Positions 7,585 through 17,222 are shown, numbered from the stretch's first letter. The stretch is DNA of 64,000 nucleotides from [Candidatus Thermochlorobacteriaceae] bacterium GBChlB (GCA_000724175.1 JPGV01000031.1:1-64000); one strand, 5' to 3'. Made by a program: numbers and translations. Notes: a model not told the origin generated them from the letters alone.

Positions 7585-9717
7585 CTATTTCTTTTTCGAT
7601 GTCGATGGCTTGGGTGTGACTTGCATTTTTGGCTTCTCGCCCGTCAGTTCCTCAATGAGCCGCTCGGCTCGATAGACGTATTTGAGCGCAGCGACGATGC
7701 CACCAGTATGCACCGAAATAGCTCGATTCGTGTCGGGCGTGTAAATGAACGACCCGGGAAGGCTCTCGATATTGCCGTCGAAGACTAAGCCAACTGCTTC
7801 CAGATTTTTATTGACGACTGCGCTGCCGCTGTTGCCGCCGATGATGTCGTTGGTGCTGACAAAATTGAGCGGCGCGGACAGTAAGTCAGGCACTGGCGTT
7901 TGCCAACGCTTTGGCAGCGACCAAGGAAATTTTTTATCGTGCGAAAAATAGCGGTCGTAAAGCCCGTAGAACGTGGTTTTCACAGGCGCACTCGTCCCGT
8001 TGTAGTCGTAGCCCTTGACGACACCGTCGTTGATGCGCAGCGAAAATGTCGCGTCGGGCGGTGTCGATGCGCCGTAGACATCAAAAAATAATTTGGCAAG
8101 CTTTGCGCTGTAAATCTGATTTCTCAAATTCAGGTCGCGCTGCTTGGTATTCGCCGCGCGAAGGCGTGGCAGCGCCAGTTTGGCGAGTGTTATCAACGGG
8201 TCTTGCAGCGCAGCAATGTCGGCGGGACTCTTGTCAACCAGCGATTTCAAAAACGCCGAGTCGTAAAGTTTCGAGGCGGCAATAAGACTCTTTGCTGCCT
8301 CAAGCGAGGGTTTGCCTTGCGTCGCCGTTTTCACATATTCATCGTTCTCGCCCAATAAGTCTCGCGCCATATCGAGGTGCAGCGCCAGCAATGCGGTTTC
8401 AAGTGAGATGTTGCTGAACGAGACGTTCATAATTGACTCTGCCAGCCTTGCGGCTCTGTCCGAATCGCCCAGCTCTTTGAGCCGCGCCAGTGTTATTACG
8501 CCAAACGCTGTTTGCAAGCCTTCGCCTTGCGGGTTAAGACCGAACCGCTCTGGTGCGACTTTTCGGTTTTCGGCATAAATCGCGGCAAGTTCAGACCAAA
8601 CGGTTTCTTCGGCTTTCAACGCGGACGTCGCTGCAACTTTGGCGCGAAACTCCCTTTCAAATGCTTTCTTTCGCGCAAAAAGATAGGCGTCCTGTAACCC
8701 TTTTAGCTGTCCTGAAAGCGCTTTGATGCTATTTTCAAATCCAAAAATGACGTTCAAAATACTGTCGCTCTTCGCGGTTTGATTGTAAGCTTTAAGCGCG
8801 GCAGACTGTCCTCGAAGAAATTGCAACTGCACGGGCAAAAACAGGTCGCGGTTAAATTCCAACTGGGCAATTGGGCTTAGGCGTTCTGTGCTGCCCGGAT
8901 TTCCAACAATGAAGACCGGTTCGTTCTCGCGCACGCCATCGGTGTTGAACTTGTAGTAATCGGGTGTTTTGCATGGATTGCCGTTCTCGTCGTAAGCGCG
9001 GACGAAGGTCGCATCGAGTGCGTATCTCGGGTAGGTGAAATTGTCGTAGTCGCCGCCGAAGTATCCTAATTGCAGTTCAGGCAGAAAGACCAAGCGCAGG
9101 TCGTCGTAGCGTTTGAAGCCGTAGAGTGAAAACTTGCCGCCACTGTAAAATGTTATGGCTTGCACGTTCAGGTCTTTCCACTCTGGTTTTTCGCTGAACT
9201 CGTTTCGGAGTTTTGCCAGTGCTTGGTCGCGTAGAAACACGCGCTCGCTGTCGCTTTTGCCTTTCATCACCTCAGCTTGAACAAGGTCGGTGATGTCTAA
9301 AATTTTTTCCAATTGCTCGACAAAAAGTCCGGGAATGCGGCGTTCTTCGGCGCGCGAGGCAGCGTAAAATCCGTTTTCGTTGAAGTTCTCGCCCGGCTTT
9401 TCAATTTGGGTTCCAGCTTCACGCGCGACATGGTGGTTGGTCATAATAAGTCCGTCGGGTGAAACAAACGAGCCTGTGCCGCCGGCGCCCGTAAATCGAA
9501 GCGAGGCTTTGCGCGCCTTCAAAAGCCATGCGTCGCTTGGGCGAAAGCCATATTCTTTTTCGAAAAAGTCGACGGGCGGATTATCAAACGTCCACATTTT
9601 CCCGTTGTCGAAGCGTCCTGCTTTGACAGTATCAGGGTTAAATGTAGGCTGAGCTAAAAGTGCGTTTGCCAAAAGCAAGAGTGCGGAGAAGAGCAGACCG
9701 AGGTGTTTGGATAACAT
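7585..9717 (-). CDS. Secreted S46 family dipeptidyl-peptidase (DPP7-like)
   Basis: A 710-residue chymotrypsin-fold S46 peptidase that removes dipeptides from peptide N termini. Signal peptide MLSKHLGLLFSALLLLANALLAQ precedes the mature protein, so it acts in the periplasm or at the surface. The catalytic histidine is in GLIMTNHHVA (about residue 95) and the nucleophile in GGNSGS (about Ser630). The residue 18 positions after the serine, which sets P1 preference in this family, is Gly (GLVFDGN), as in DPP7, not Arg as in DPP11; preference for hydrophobic P1 is inferred. The ATG at 9717 is chosen because it begins the signal peptide. A lysine-rich tail ends the protein. Confidence 0.93.
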   Translation of the reverse strand: MLSKHLGLLFSALLLLANALLAQPTFNPDTVKAGRFDNGKMWTFDNPPVDFFEKEYGFRPSDAWLLKARKASLRFTGAGGTGSFVSPDGLIMTNHHVAREAGTQIEKPGENFNENGFYAASRAEERRIPGLFVEQLEKILDITDLVQAEVMKGKSDSERVFLRDQALAKLRNEFSEKPEWKDLNVQAITFYSGGKFSLYGFKRYDDLRLVFLPELQLGYFGGDYDNFTYPRYALDATFVRAYDENGNPCKTPDYYKFNTDGVRENEPVFIVGNPGSTERLSPIAQLEFNRDLFLPVQLQFLRGQSAALKAYNQTAKSDSILNVIFGFENSIKALSGQLKGLQDAYLFARKKAFEREFRAKVAATSALKAEETVWSELAAIYAENRKVAPERFGLNPQGEGLQTAFGVITLARLKELGDSDRAARLAESIMNVSFSNISLETALLALHLDMARDLLGENDEYVKTATQGKPSLEAAKSLIAASKLYDSAFLKSLVDKSPADIAALQDPLITLAKLALPRLRAANTKQRDLNLRNQIYSAKLAKLFFDVYGASTPPDATFSLRINDGVVKGYDYNGTSAPVKTTFYGLYDRYFSHDKKFPWSLPKRWQTPVPDLLSAPLNFVSTNDIIGGNSGSAVVNKNLEAVGLVFDGNIESLPGSFIYTPDTNRAISVHTGGIVAALKYVYRAERLIEELTGEKPKMQVTPKPSTSKKK

Positions 9718-9908
9718 AAAAAAGTGATTAGAGATTGATTGGTCTGGCAATATGATGTTTTTTTCAATAAAGAAAAAAAACATAGGTTATTGCAGCATGA
9801 GTCTGTTGATGCAGAGAAGCGACCCGCTCAGAGAAGAGGAGGCGCGCTGCCACAACTATGCGGATTGGAAATGTATGTTCCGAGTTTTGTTCCCATCAAC
9901 TTCGCTTG

Positions 9909-9933
9909 AAAAGAGATGCCGTTCAAGCATCTC
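9909..9933 (-). terminator. Intrinsic terminator of ribBA
   Basis: On the minus strand, three bases after the ribBA stop, a perfect 7-bp stem GAGATGC/GCATCTC encloses the loop TTGAACG and is followed by four T residues. The T run is short, so strength is uncertain. Confidence 0.6.
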
Positions 9934-9936
9934 GCG

Positions 9937-11196
9937 CTATCGATGTCCGAAAATTTTTTTGAGCATGGTTTCGCGCGCAAGTCGGTCGCCGTTCATGATA
10001 TGTCCCATTTTGTCGCGTTTGGTTTCAAGGTAGTCTTTGTTGATGTCGTTGGCGTCGATTTCAAGCGGAACGCGCTCTGTAACTTCCAAGCCGTAGCCTT
10101 CCAAACCGACGACCTTTTTCGGGTTGTTGGTCATTAAGCGCATTTTACGAATGCCCAAGTCGAGCAGAATTTGCGCGCCGATGCCGTAGTCGCGCAAGTC
10201 TGCCTTGAAGCCAAGTGTTTCATTTGCCTCGACGGTGTCCATGCCGTCGTCTTGCAAGTTATACGCCTTCAATTTGTTGATAAGACCGATGCCTCTACCT
10301 TCCTGCATAATGTAAAGCAAGACGCCTCTGCCTTCGCGTTCAATCATGCTCATAGCGGTGGCGAGCTGTTCGCCGCAGTCGCAGCGCATGGAGCCGAAGA
10401 TGTCGCCCGTCGCGCAGCTTGAATGCACGCGCAGCAAAACGGGGTCGCCGTTGGAGACATTGCCTTTGACAAGTGCAAGGTGATTTTTATCATCGATGAG
10501 CGTTTCGTAGGCAATGAGTTTGAAATCGCCGAGATGCGTTGGCAAGTTGACCTCGACAGCGCGACGCACCAATTTTTCGCGCATCATTCTATAAGCAACA
10601 AGGTCTTTAATCGTGATAAGTTTCATGCCAAACTTGTCGCGCAGTTTCAAGAGGTCGGGCACGCGCGCCATTGAGCCGTCGTCGTGCAAAATTTCACAGA
10701 GAACGCCGACGGGACGAAAACCCGCAAGCCGCGCCAAATCAACTGTTGCTTCGGTATGCCCAACGCGCCGCAAGACACCGCCTTCCATCGCGCGAAGCGG
10801 AAAAACGTGTCCGGGACGCGCAAAGTCGCTTGGTTTTGCAAGAGGGTCGGCGAGATGACGAATGGTGATGGCGCGGTCAAATGCAGAAATGCCTGTGGTA
10901 ACGCCCGCAAGCCGTGCATCAACAGAAATGGTGAAATTGGTTTCGTGCGCCGATGTGTTCGTTTGCGTCATCGGGTCGAGTTGCAGTTCCAACGCGCGCG
11001 ATGCCGTAACGGCAACGCAAAGCAATCCGCGCGCCTCTTTGGTAATGAAATTGACCATTTCAGGCGTTACATTTTCCGCCGCCGTGATGAAGTCGCCTTC
11101 GTTCTCGCGGTCTTCGTCATCGACGACGATGACGAGTTTGCCATTTCTAATGTCTTCCAATGCCGATTCAATCGTATTGAACACAGCGTCTGCCAT
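9937..11196 (-). CDS. ribBA: Bifunctional DHBP synthase / GTP cyclohydrolase II
   Basis: A 419-residue fusion catalysing the two entry reactions of riboflavin synthesis. The N-terminal half is 3,4-dihydroxy-2-butanone-4-phosphate synthase, with the acidic [10 protein letters not shown] loop near residue 26, RPGHVFPL and the HTEA motif. The C-terminal half (from about residue 210) is GTP cyclohydrolase II, with the zinc ligands in MRCDCGEQL, then MQEGRGIGL and the [10 protein letters not shown] segment. Both halves keep their catalytic motifs, so the protein should be truly bifunctional. No other rib genes are next to it and no FMN riboswitch is evident in the 108-bp gap upstream. Confidence 0.96.
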   Translation of the reverse strand: MADAVFNTIESALEDIRNGKLVIVVDDEDRENEGDFITAAENVTPEMVNFITKEARGLLCVAVTASRALELQLDPMTQTNTSAHETNFTISVDARLAGVTTGISAFDRAITIRHLADPLAKPSDFARPGHVFPLRAMEGGVLRRVGHTEATVDLARLAGFRPVGVLCEILHDDGSMARVPDLLKLRDKFGMKLITIKDLVAYRMMREKLVRRAVEVNLPTHLGDFKLIAYETLIDDKNHLALVKGNVSNGDPVLLRVHSSCATGDIFGSMRCDCGEQLATAMSMIEREGRGVLLYIMQEGRGIGLINKLKAYNLQDDGMDTVEANETLGFKADLRDYGIGAQILLDLGIRKMRLMTNNPKKVVGLEGYGLEVTERVPLEIDANDINKDYLETKRDKMGHIMNGDRLARETMLKKIFGHR

Positions 11197-11304
11197 TGTA
11201 TTGAGTTATCGTTATTTAATTTTCTCAATTTGAGGAACAACGCTAACTTTTCAAAAATTCATCTGTCGAAAGATATCGTCGTCTTTCTCCGAAGCAACAG
11301 AGAT

Positions 11305-11520
11305 ATGAAAGTTTACCTGCTCAAATCCAAAGGCAAAGGCATTGTGCCAGATTATATTCAGGTGCGGTCGGATACATACGCCATCATTGGCTATTTCAAG
11401 GCAAGCAATCCCGACAAAGGCTTGGACGAAATTGGCATTGAAGACGACGCGCGCCGCCAACGCGCAACCGCGCTCTTCGAGCAGTTGGAGTATGGAAAAA
11501 TTATTGAAGCGGAGTTATGA
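11305..11520 (+). CDS. Small conserved-looking hypothetical protein (71 aa)
   Basis: A 71-residue acidic protein beginning MKVYLLKSKGKGIVPDYIQV. It has alternating strand-like segments (VYLLKS, YIQVRS, AIIGYF) and a charged C-terminal helix. The frame stays open further upstream through the antisense of ribBA, but that portion has no coding look, so the ATG at 11305 is used. It is divergent from ribBA with 108 bp between starts, and its stop overlaps a short downstream frame. Not recognised; the length and composition suggest a genuine gene rather than noise. Confidence 0.6.
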   Translation: MKVYLLKSKGKGIVPDYIQVRSDTYAIIGYFKASNPDKGLDEIGIEDDARRQRATALFEQLEYGKIIEAEL

Positions 11521-11542
11521 GTCAATTTGAACTAGACAAGGT

Positions 11543-11788
11543 ATGCGCGTTAGAGTCGGCGTGGTGCGAGCGCTTGTTACGCTCTGGGTGGCAGGGACGG
11601 TGGTAAACTCGCTCGTCGTGGTCGCCGTTACACGCGACGTGCCAGCGCTGCCATTCGTCAACGTCATTGGCATTTGCCTCTTGCTCAGTGTCGTCAATGC
11701 GCTGGCAAGCGTGTTGATTTACCTTGTGGTGCAGCAATTTTATTTGCGCAAACGTCACCTGCCGCCGAAACACGACCGCTTCTCATAA
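11543..11788 (+). CDS. Possible small membrane protein with two helices (81 aa)
   Basis: An 81-residue reading frame with two well-formed hydrophobic segments (about residues 8-30, ending VVVAV, and 39-65, centred on ICLLLSVVNALASVLIYLVV), separated by a short polar loop and followed by a basic tail FYLRKRHLPPKHDR. This is the positive-inside pattern expected of a two-helix inner-membrane protein with both ends inside. It lies 22 bp after the preceding small gene. Not recognised, and the start (ATG 11543 or GTG 11564) is unsure. Confidence 0.5.
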   Translation: MRVRVGVVRALVTLWVAGTVVNSLVVVAVTRDVPALPFVNVIGICLLLSVVNALASVLIYLVVQQFYLRKRHLPPKHDRFS

Positions 11789-11914
11789 CACTGCCTGCAT
11801 GGCTCGGACGACCGCCAAGCGTGCCGCTCGGTTTTTTCATCGCGCGACATTTCAACTTCCCGTTGTGGCATTGTATTTTTGCCGAAACTAACGGCATTAC
11901 TATTCACGCTCATC

Positions 11915-13849
11915 ATGTCTGAAACCGCCTTAACCGACTTAGCTCAAAAACTCTCCAAAGACCACTTAAAAAAAGCAAAGCAATTTGGATTTTCCGATGT
12001 GCAGCTTGCGCATATTTTTCGCACAACGGCGGCAGACATTCGTGCGCTGCGCGAGCGTCATGGCATTAAAGCGGTCTACAAAACCATTGATACCTGCGCC
12101 GCTGAGTTCGCTGCTGAAACACCGTATTTCTACTCGAGCTACGAACAGGAAAATGAATCCAAACCCTCCAAGAAAAAGAAGATTATTATTTTGGGCGGCG
12201 GACCGAACCGCATCGGACAAGGCATTGAGTTCGATTACTGCTGCGTTCAAGCGGTCTTTGCCTTGCGCGAGGCGGGCTACGAAACAATTATGATTAACTG
12301 CAATCCCGAAACCGTCTCGACCGACTACGACATCGCCGATAAACTTTACTTTGAACCGCTCACGTTCGAGGACACGATGAACATCATTGAGCTCGAGGAG
12401 CCGGACGGCATCATTGTCAGTTTTGGCGGACAAACGCCGCTTCGCTTGTCCACACAGCTTTCCGCCGCCGGCGTCAAAATTCTTGGCACATCGAGCGAAA
12501 GCATTGACCTTGCCGAAGACCGTGAGAAATTCGGCAAACTCTTGGACGAGCTTAAAATTCCGCATCCTGCCTACGGCGTTGCCACCACATATCAAGAAGC
12601 CAAACTCATCACCGAGCTAATCGGCTATCCGGTGTTGGTGCGTCCGAGTTATGTGCTGGGAGGCAGAGCCATGCAAATCATCTACAACGACGACTCGCTC
12701 AAACGCTATGTCGAGCAAGCCCTGAATGTCTCCGATGAATATCCGCTGCTTATCGACCGCTTTCTGGAACACGCGGTCGAGTTCGATATCGACGCTGTCT
12801 CCGACGGAAAAGATTGCATTGTCGCAGGCATTATGCAGCACGTTGAAGCTGCCGGCATTCACAGCGGCGACTCGACATCGATTTTGCCGCCGCTCACGGC
12901 ATCAAAAGCGGTGATTAAGACGATGAAAACCTACACACGTAAGTTGGCAAAAGCCTTAAAGGTGGTTGGCTTGATGAACATTCAATTCGCGGTGCAGGGA
13001 AGCGGCAAAGAGGCAAAGGTGTTTGTCTTGGAAGTCAATCCGCGCGCCTCGCGCACCGTGCCGTTTGTTGCCAAAGCGACGGGCATGCCGGTCGTCAAGG
13101 TCGCGTGTCGACTGATGACGGGCGAAAAACTCTCCAAACTCGTCAAAGAATTTAAACTCAAAGATTCCGATGACCTCGATTTGAAATACATCTGCATCAA
13201 AGAGCCGGTGTTTCCGTTTTCAAAATTTTTGAAATCGGGCGTCTATCTCGGTCCTGAAATGCGCTCGACGGGCGAGGTGATGAGTTTTGCGAGAAACTTC
13301 GGCGAGGCGTTCTCGAAATCTGCGCTGGCGGCAGGCAGCAAATTGCCGACGAGCGGCACGGTCTTCATCAGCGTGAATGCCGTGCACAAAAACGCGCATA
13401 CCGCCGACGTCGTGCGGCGATTTTACGACATTGGCTTCGACCTTGTCGCCACAAGCGGCACCGCAGAGTTCCTGCGCAATCACGGACTCGATTGTAAAAC
13501 GGTCTATAAAGTGGGCGAAGGTCGACCGAACATTTTCGACATCATTCGTCTGGGCAAGGTGCAGTTCGTCATTAATACACCGCTCGGCGAAAAAGCGCGG
13601 TTCGACGAAGAAGCCATCGGCACAGCATCGATTCTTTCGGGAGTGCCTTATGCAACGACGATTGAAACCGCCGAAGCCGCCGTCGAGGGCATTAAGCAGC
13701 TCCGCAAAGAAAATTTCGGCGTCAAAAGTTTGCAGGAATACTTGAACTACAAGCCGACAGCGAAGCCCAAACCAGAGAAGCCCCTGAACGGCAAAGCCAA
13801 GTCCAAAAAAATGTCCGCGAAAAAATCATCAGGCAAAAAATCGAAGTAA
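11915..13849 (+). CDS. carB: Carbamoyl-phosphate synthase large subunit, C-terminal half (split CarB)
   Basis: A 644-residue protein matching only the second half of the usual ~1070-residue CarB. It opens with the oligomerisation region (IDTCAAEFAAETPYFYSSYE), continues with the second ATP-grasp synthetase domain (LGGGPNRIGQGIEFDYCC, SYVLGGRAMQI, EVNPRASRTVPFV) and ends with the MGS allosteric domain (FISVNAVHKN, YKVGEGRPNIFDIIRLGKVQFVIN split over the region near residues 535-565). A basic, disordered tail rich in K, P and S closes the protein. The first half must be encoded elsewhere. The ATG at 11915 is preferred to the longer reading from 11879. rsmA follows closely. Confidence 0.94.
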   Translation: MSETALTDLAQKLSKDHLKKAKQFGFSDVQLAHIFRTTAADIRALRERHGIKAVYKTIDTCAAEFAAETPYFYSSYEQENESKPSKKKKIIILGGGPNRIGQGIEFDYCCVQAVFALREAGYETIMINCNPETVSTDYDIADKLYFEPLTFEDTMNIIELEEPDGIIVSFGGQTPLRLSTQLSAAGVKILGTSSESIDLAEDREKFGKLLDELKIPHPAYGVATTYQEAKLITELIGYPVLVRPSYVLGGRAMQIIYNDDSLKRYVEQALNVSDEYPLLIDRFLEHAVEFDIDAVSDGKDCIVAGIMQHVEAAGIHSGDSTSILPPLTASKAVIKTMKTYTRKLAKALKVVGLMNIQFAVQGSGKEAKVFVLEVNPRASRTVPFVAKATGMPVVKVACRLMTGEKLSKLVKEFKLKDSDDLDLKYICIKEPVFPFSKFLKSGVYLGPEMRSTGEVMSFARNFGEAFSKSALAAGSKLPTSGTVFISVNAVHKNAHTADVVRRFYDIGFDLVATSGTAEFLRNHGLDCKTVYKVGEGRPNIFDIIRLGKVQFVINTPLGEKARFDEEAIGTASILSGVPYATTIETAEAAVEGIKQLRKENFGVKSLQEYLNYKPTAKPKPEKPLNGKAKSKKMSAKKSSGKKSK

Positions 13850-13888
13850 CAGGAAATCCGCATCGGTGCTGGTAAATTGGAACGCATT

Positions 13889-14680
13889 GTGAAAGTGTCT
13901 TACAAACAGACGGAAGTTCAGCCGAAGAAACGACTGGGACAAAATTTTCTGCTCGACGCCAACATCGTTGAAAAAATCGCGGATGCGGCAAATTTGCACG
14001 ACGGCGATGCGGTCGTTGAAATTGGACCCGGATTCGGCGCGCTCACCAGAGCAATTTCCAAACGGCTGTCCTCATTTACCGCAGTTGAACTCGATAAAGG
14101 GCTTGCCGCGTTTATTCGCGCCGAGTTTCCTACGGTCTCGCTCATCGAGCAAGATTTCCTAACGGTCTCGCTAATGCAGCTGGCGCAAAAAAACAAACTA
14201 AAAGTTTTAGGCAACATTCCCTATGCGATTACCTCGCCAATTTTGTTCAAACTCATCGACGAGCGCGATGCTGTCTCTTCCGCTGTATTGATGATGCAAG
14301 AGGAGGTTGCCAAGCGACTGTCCGCCGCGCCGCGCACCAAAGAATACGGGATTCTTGCGGTTCAGCTTCAAGCTGTCGCCAAGGTCGAGTATCTTTTTCG
14401 CGTCAGCAAACATGTCTTTAAGCCGAAGCCCGATGTGGATAGCGCGGTCGTGCGATTGACATTGCATTCAGGAGACTTGGGCTTCGATGTCGCAAAGTTC
14501 AGAACGGTGGTTCGCACAGCGTTCCAGATGCGCCGAAAGACATTGGAGAATAATTTGAAAGCGCGGTTTTACATTGACCATTCTGTTTTTAATTTCAAGC
14601 GCCGTGCCGAAGAACTCTCCATCGCAGAGTTCATTCGACTCTCGTCGTTCTTGGCGCCAAAATCCGAATTGTCTGTTTAA
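13889..14680 (+). CDS. rsmA: 16S rRNA (adenine1518/1519-N6)-dimethyltransferase
   Basis: KsgA/RsmA, which dimethylates two adjacent adenines in the 3'-terminal hairpin of 16S rRNA. The N-terminal KKRLGQNFLLD is diagnostic, followed by SAM motif I VEIGPGFGALT and the catalytic NIPYAITSPILF. The end of the helical C-terminal domain is present. Three in-frame starts are possible: TTG 13877, GTG 13889 and GTG 13895; GTG 13889 is chosen because GGAA sits six bases upstream. It lies about 40 bp after carB and eight bp before the next gene. Confidence 0.95.
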   Translation: MKVSYKQTEVQPKKRLGQNFLLDANIVEKIADAANLHDGDAVVEIGPGFGALTRAISKRLSSFTAVELDKGLAAFIRAEFPTVSLIEQDFLTVSLMQLAQKNKLKVLGNIPYAITSPILFKLIDERDAVSSAVLMMQEEVAKRLSAAPRTKEYGILAVQLQAVAKVEYLFRVSKHVFKPKPDVDSAVVRLTLHSGDLGFDVAKFRTVVRTAFQMRRKTLENNLKARFYIDHSVFNFKRRAEELSIAEFIRLSSFLAPKSELSV

Positions 14681-14688
14681 CTCTGCCA

Positions 14689-16221
14689 ATGTTTGAAACA
14701 ACGCGCCTCTTTGTATTGCTTCTATTGTCGGCGGCTTGCGTCGCTCAGCCCTTGCCAGAATGGGCGACAAGTTTCGGCTCTGAAACGCCGTTTGGAAAAT
14801 CGACGCACCTGACGGGCTTCGGAATGTCGGTCGCGGAAACATCTGTCTCCGCTGCGCTTGACGCCGCCAAGACACAAGCGGCCGCCGACCTCATTAAAAA
14901 AATTCAAGTAACGGTTACAAGCCAAATATCATCGGCGGCAAAAGAGGTCGACGGAACGTATTCATCGGTGTTTACATCGGTCGCGCAATCTATCAGCACG
15001 TTGCGCATCGAGAACATCGAGTTCAAAACAGCGTCTGATGCCAAAACGCAGTATGCGCTGGCGGTAATTGAGCGCGCGCGCTTGGTCGAGTCTTATATTG
15101 AAAAAGCTAAAGTCGCTTACGCAACGCTCTCGAGTGCGAAGCAACATGCGGAAAAAAGCGAGCAGCAGAAAAACACCGGCTTGGCGTTGGAGCAGTATAG
15201 TGCTACGCTGCCGCTCTTCGCCGAACTACTGGAAGCAATAACGCTGGTGCGTGTTTTGTCGGGCAAAGCGTTGGAAGGCAAAGACATCGGCGCGGGCACA
15301 GCGCCTTCAGCGCTCCAAACAGTCGCCGCTTTAAAGCAAGAGATTCAGGCAAAAATCAATCAACTCTTCCAGAAGCCTGCGGCAACGCTTGACGACGCGG
15401 TCGCGATTGCGGTTCAACGCTTGCAACTTCAAGGTGTGAAATCAGGCGACGTGCAAGTGGCGGATTTCACATACCAAGATTCTGATTTTTCAAGTACCTT
15501 CGGTGCGTATGTGGCGCGAAAACTCGACCGACAGCTCGCCGCCAGCGCAGAAAAAGACAACGAGAAGAAACTCATCAAAGGCAGCTACTGGGAACGCGGT
15601 GCATCAATTGAACTGGCTATGCTCGTTCAGCGGTTGGACGGCGCAAAGCTTGGCGGCGTCGATATTGTCCTTCCCAAAACGGCTGTTCCCGCTGACCTTG
15701 ATGTGAAGCCGAAGAATTTTGAACAAGCCTTGCTCGACCAACAAACCATTGCCGCAAACGGACTCGTCGACGGCGGCATCGGCGTTGAAGTTTGGACAAA
15801 CAAAGGCAGAGACGCCTCGCGCATGGTATTTGAAGAAGGCGACAATGTGGAACTCTATTTCAGGCTCAATCAACCCGCGTTTTTACAACTGACCTATTTG
15901 CTCTCGACAGGACAAAAAGTCTTGCTCGAGGAAAAATTTTATATCGGCATTGATAAAGTCAATCAAGTGGTCAAGTTTCCAACGAAGCTCGTGTGTTCCG
16001 CGCCCTTTGGCGTCGAGCGGCTTATTGTGAGCGCGTTCAGTGCCGAACCGCCAAAGCCCAATGTGAGACTTGAAAAAATCGAGGGCGAAGACTACGAAGT
16101 ATTGACAGAGAGCTTAGCGAAGATGCTCTCCACCACGCGCGGGTTGAAGAAAGACGCCCAAACAAAAGTGCGCATTGGAGAAGCAAGTCTTTCAATAACC
16201 ACAATGAAACGATTTCGATAA
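14689..16221 (+). CDS. Exported LPP20-like / DUF4384-like protein
   Basis: A 510-residue exported protein. A hydrophobic leader ends around CVAQP; the cysteine at residue 17 has LSAA before it, which is a poor lipobox, so either signal peptidase could act. The N-terminal region with GFGMSVAETSVSAALDAAK and TQAAADLIKKIQVTV resembles the LPP20 fold, in which an exported domain packs as an alpha/beta unit. A central part resembles a curli/CsgG-associated helper with the predicted activity regions (VAIAVQRLQLQ, YVARKLDRQLAA), and the C-terminal part (VELYFRLNQPAFLQLTYLLS) matches DUF4384. It follows rsmA by eight bp. Probably an envelope lipid- or secretion-associated protein; no role assigned. 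Confidence 0.78.
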   Translation: MFETTRLFVLLLLSAACVAQPLPEWATSFGSETPFGKSTHLTGFGMSVAETSVSAALDAAKTQAAADLIKKIQVTVTSQISSAAKEVDGTYSSVFTSVAQSISTLRIENIEFKTASDAKTQYALAVIERARLVESYIEKAKVAYATLSSAKQHAEKSEQQKNTGLALEQYSATLPLFAELLEAITLVRVLSGKALEGKDIGAGTAPSALQTVAALKQEIQAKINQLFQKPAATLDDAVAIAVQRLQLQGVKSGDVQVADFTYQDSDFSSTFGAYVARKLDRQLAASAEKDNEKKLIKGSYWERGASIELAMLVQRLDGAKLGGVDIVLPKTAVPADLDVKPKNFEQALLDQQTIAANGLVDGGIGVEVWTNKGRDASRMVFEEGDNVELYFRLNQPAFLQLTYLLSTGQKVLLEEKFYIGIDKVNQVVKFPTKLVCSAPFGVERLIVSAFSAEPPKPNVRLEKIEGEDYEVLTESLAKMLSTTRGLKKDAQTKVRIGEASLSITTMKRFR

Positions 16222-16247
16222 CGCTGCCGTGCATTGGCAACGACAAC

Positions 16248-17222
16248 TTACGCCGTCGCGTCAATTTTCCAGCATGCGGCGGTGTGTCCGGCGTCGTATT
16301 CAATGAGCGGTGGCTCTTCGTTGCGGCAATGCTCGTCGGCGAATGGGCAGCGCGTCGAGAAATTACAGCCTTTCGGAAACGCAGTTGCTGCCGGAACGCT
16401 GCCGTCAATCACATTCAGTCGCTCAACGCGCTTGCCCAACCGCGGAATTGAATTCAATAAGCCCGTCGTGTAGGGGTGAAGCGGTCGGTCGAAAATTTGC
16501 TCAACGCTGCCGTATTCGACGATTTTCGAGGCATACATGACGGCGACGCGGTCGCTCACTTCGGCAATGACGCCTAAGTCGTGTGTAATCATAATGACGC
16601 CCATGCCGAGTTCGGATTGCAAGCCTTTGATGAGTTCTAAAATTTGCGCCTGAACGGTTACATCGAGCGCGGTGGTCGGCTCATCGGCAATGAGAAATTC
16701 AGGGTTGCACGAAAGTGCCATCGCAATCATAATGCGTTGGCGCATACCGCCCGAAAGTTGATGTGGGTAGTCGTCGAATCGCTGCTCTGGCGAGGGAATG
16801 CCGACGAGGTTGAGCATCTCAATCGCTTTGGCGCGCGCCTCTTTTTTCGAGAGGCGTTGATGCAATTCAACGGCTTCGGCGATTTGGCTGCCGCACGTGA
16901 AGACAGGATTGAGCGAGGTCATCGGCTCTTGAAAAATCATAGAAATACGGTTGCCGCGAATCTGTCGCATATCGTTTTCGGAGAGCGCCAGCAAGTTTTG
17001 TCCATTGAAACGAATCTCGCCACCAGCGTAAACGGCGGGCGGCGTCGGTAAGAGCCGCATTACGGAAAGTGCCGTAACAGATTTACCGCAACCCGATTCG
17101 CCCACCAGCCCTAACGTTTCATGCTTATCAATGCTGTAACTAACGCCATCAACGGCTTTCGCCACGCCGTCGTCGGTCTTGAAATACGTTTGCAGGTGGT
17201 CGATTTCTAAAAGTTTTGGCAC
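16248..17222 (-). CDS. Dipeptide/oligopeptide ABC transporter ATP-binding protein (OppD/DppD type)
   Basis: A 324-residue ABC ATPase. Walker A GESGCGKS is at about residue 40, the Q-loop lies in [10 protein letters not shown], the signature is [15 protein letters not shown], Walker B is [12 protein letters not shown], and the switch histidine is in MITHDLG. The C-terminal extension with [17 protein letters not shown] is the hallmark of OppD/DppD proteins. It begins with GTG. The usual partners (binding protein, two permeases, OppF) are absent on both sides, so it is an orphan here. It converges with the LPP20-like gene and is divergent from the PPOX-fold gene. Confidence 0.94.
   Translation of the reverse strand: MPKLLEIDHLQTYFKTDDGVAKAVDGVSYSIDKHETLGLVGESGCGKSVTALSVMRLLPTPPAVYAGGEIRFNGQNLLALSENDMRQIRGNRISMIFQEPMTSLNPVFTCGSQIAEAVELHQRLSKKEARAKAIEMLNLVGIPSPEQRFDDYPHQLSGGMRQRIMIAMALSCNPEFLIADEPTTALDVTVQAQILELIKGLQSELGMGVIMITHDLGVIAEVSDRVAVMYASKIVEYGSVEQIFDRPLHPYTTGLLNSIPRLGKRVERLNVIDGSVPAATAFPKGCNFSTRCPFADEHCRNEEPPLIEYDAGHTAACWKIDATA

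Noticed and set aside
9752-10033. 93-codon frame at the ribBA end
   Set aside because: It overlaps the ribBA terminator and 3' end on the opposite strand, with low-complexity composition.
10684-11304. Long open frame upstream of the 71-residue gene
   Set aside because: It lies antisense to ribBA, has shadow-like composition rich in R and Q, and its start is an arbitrary GTG.
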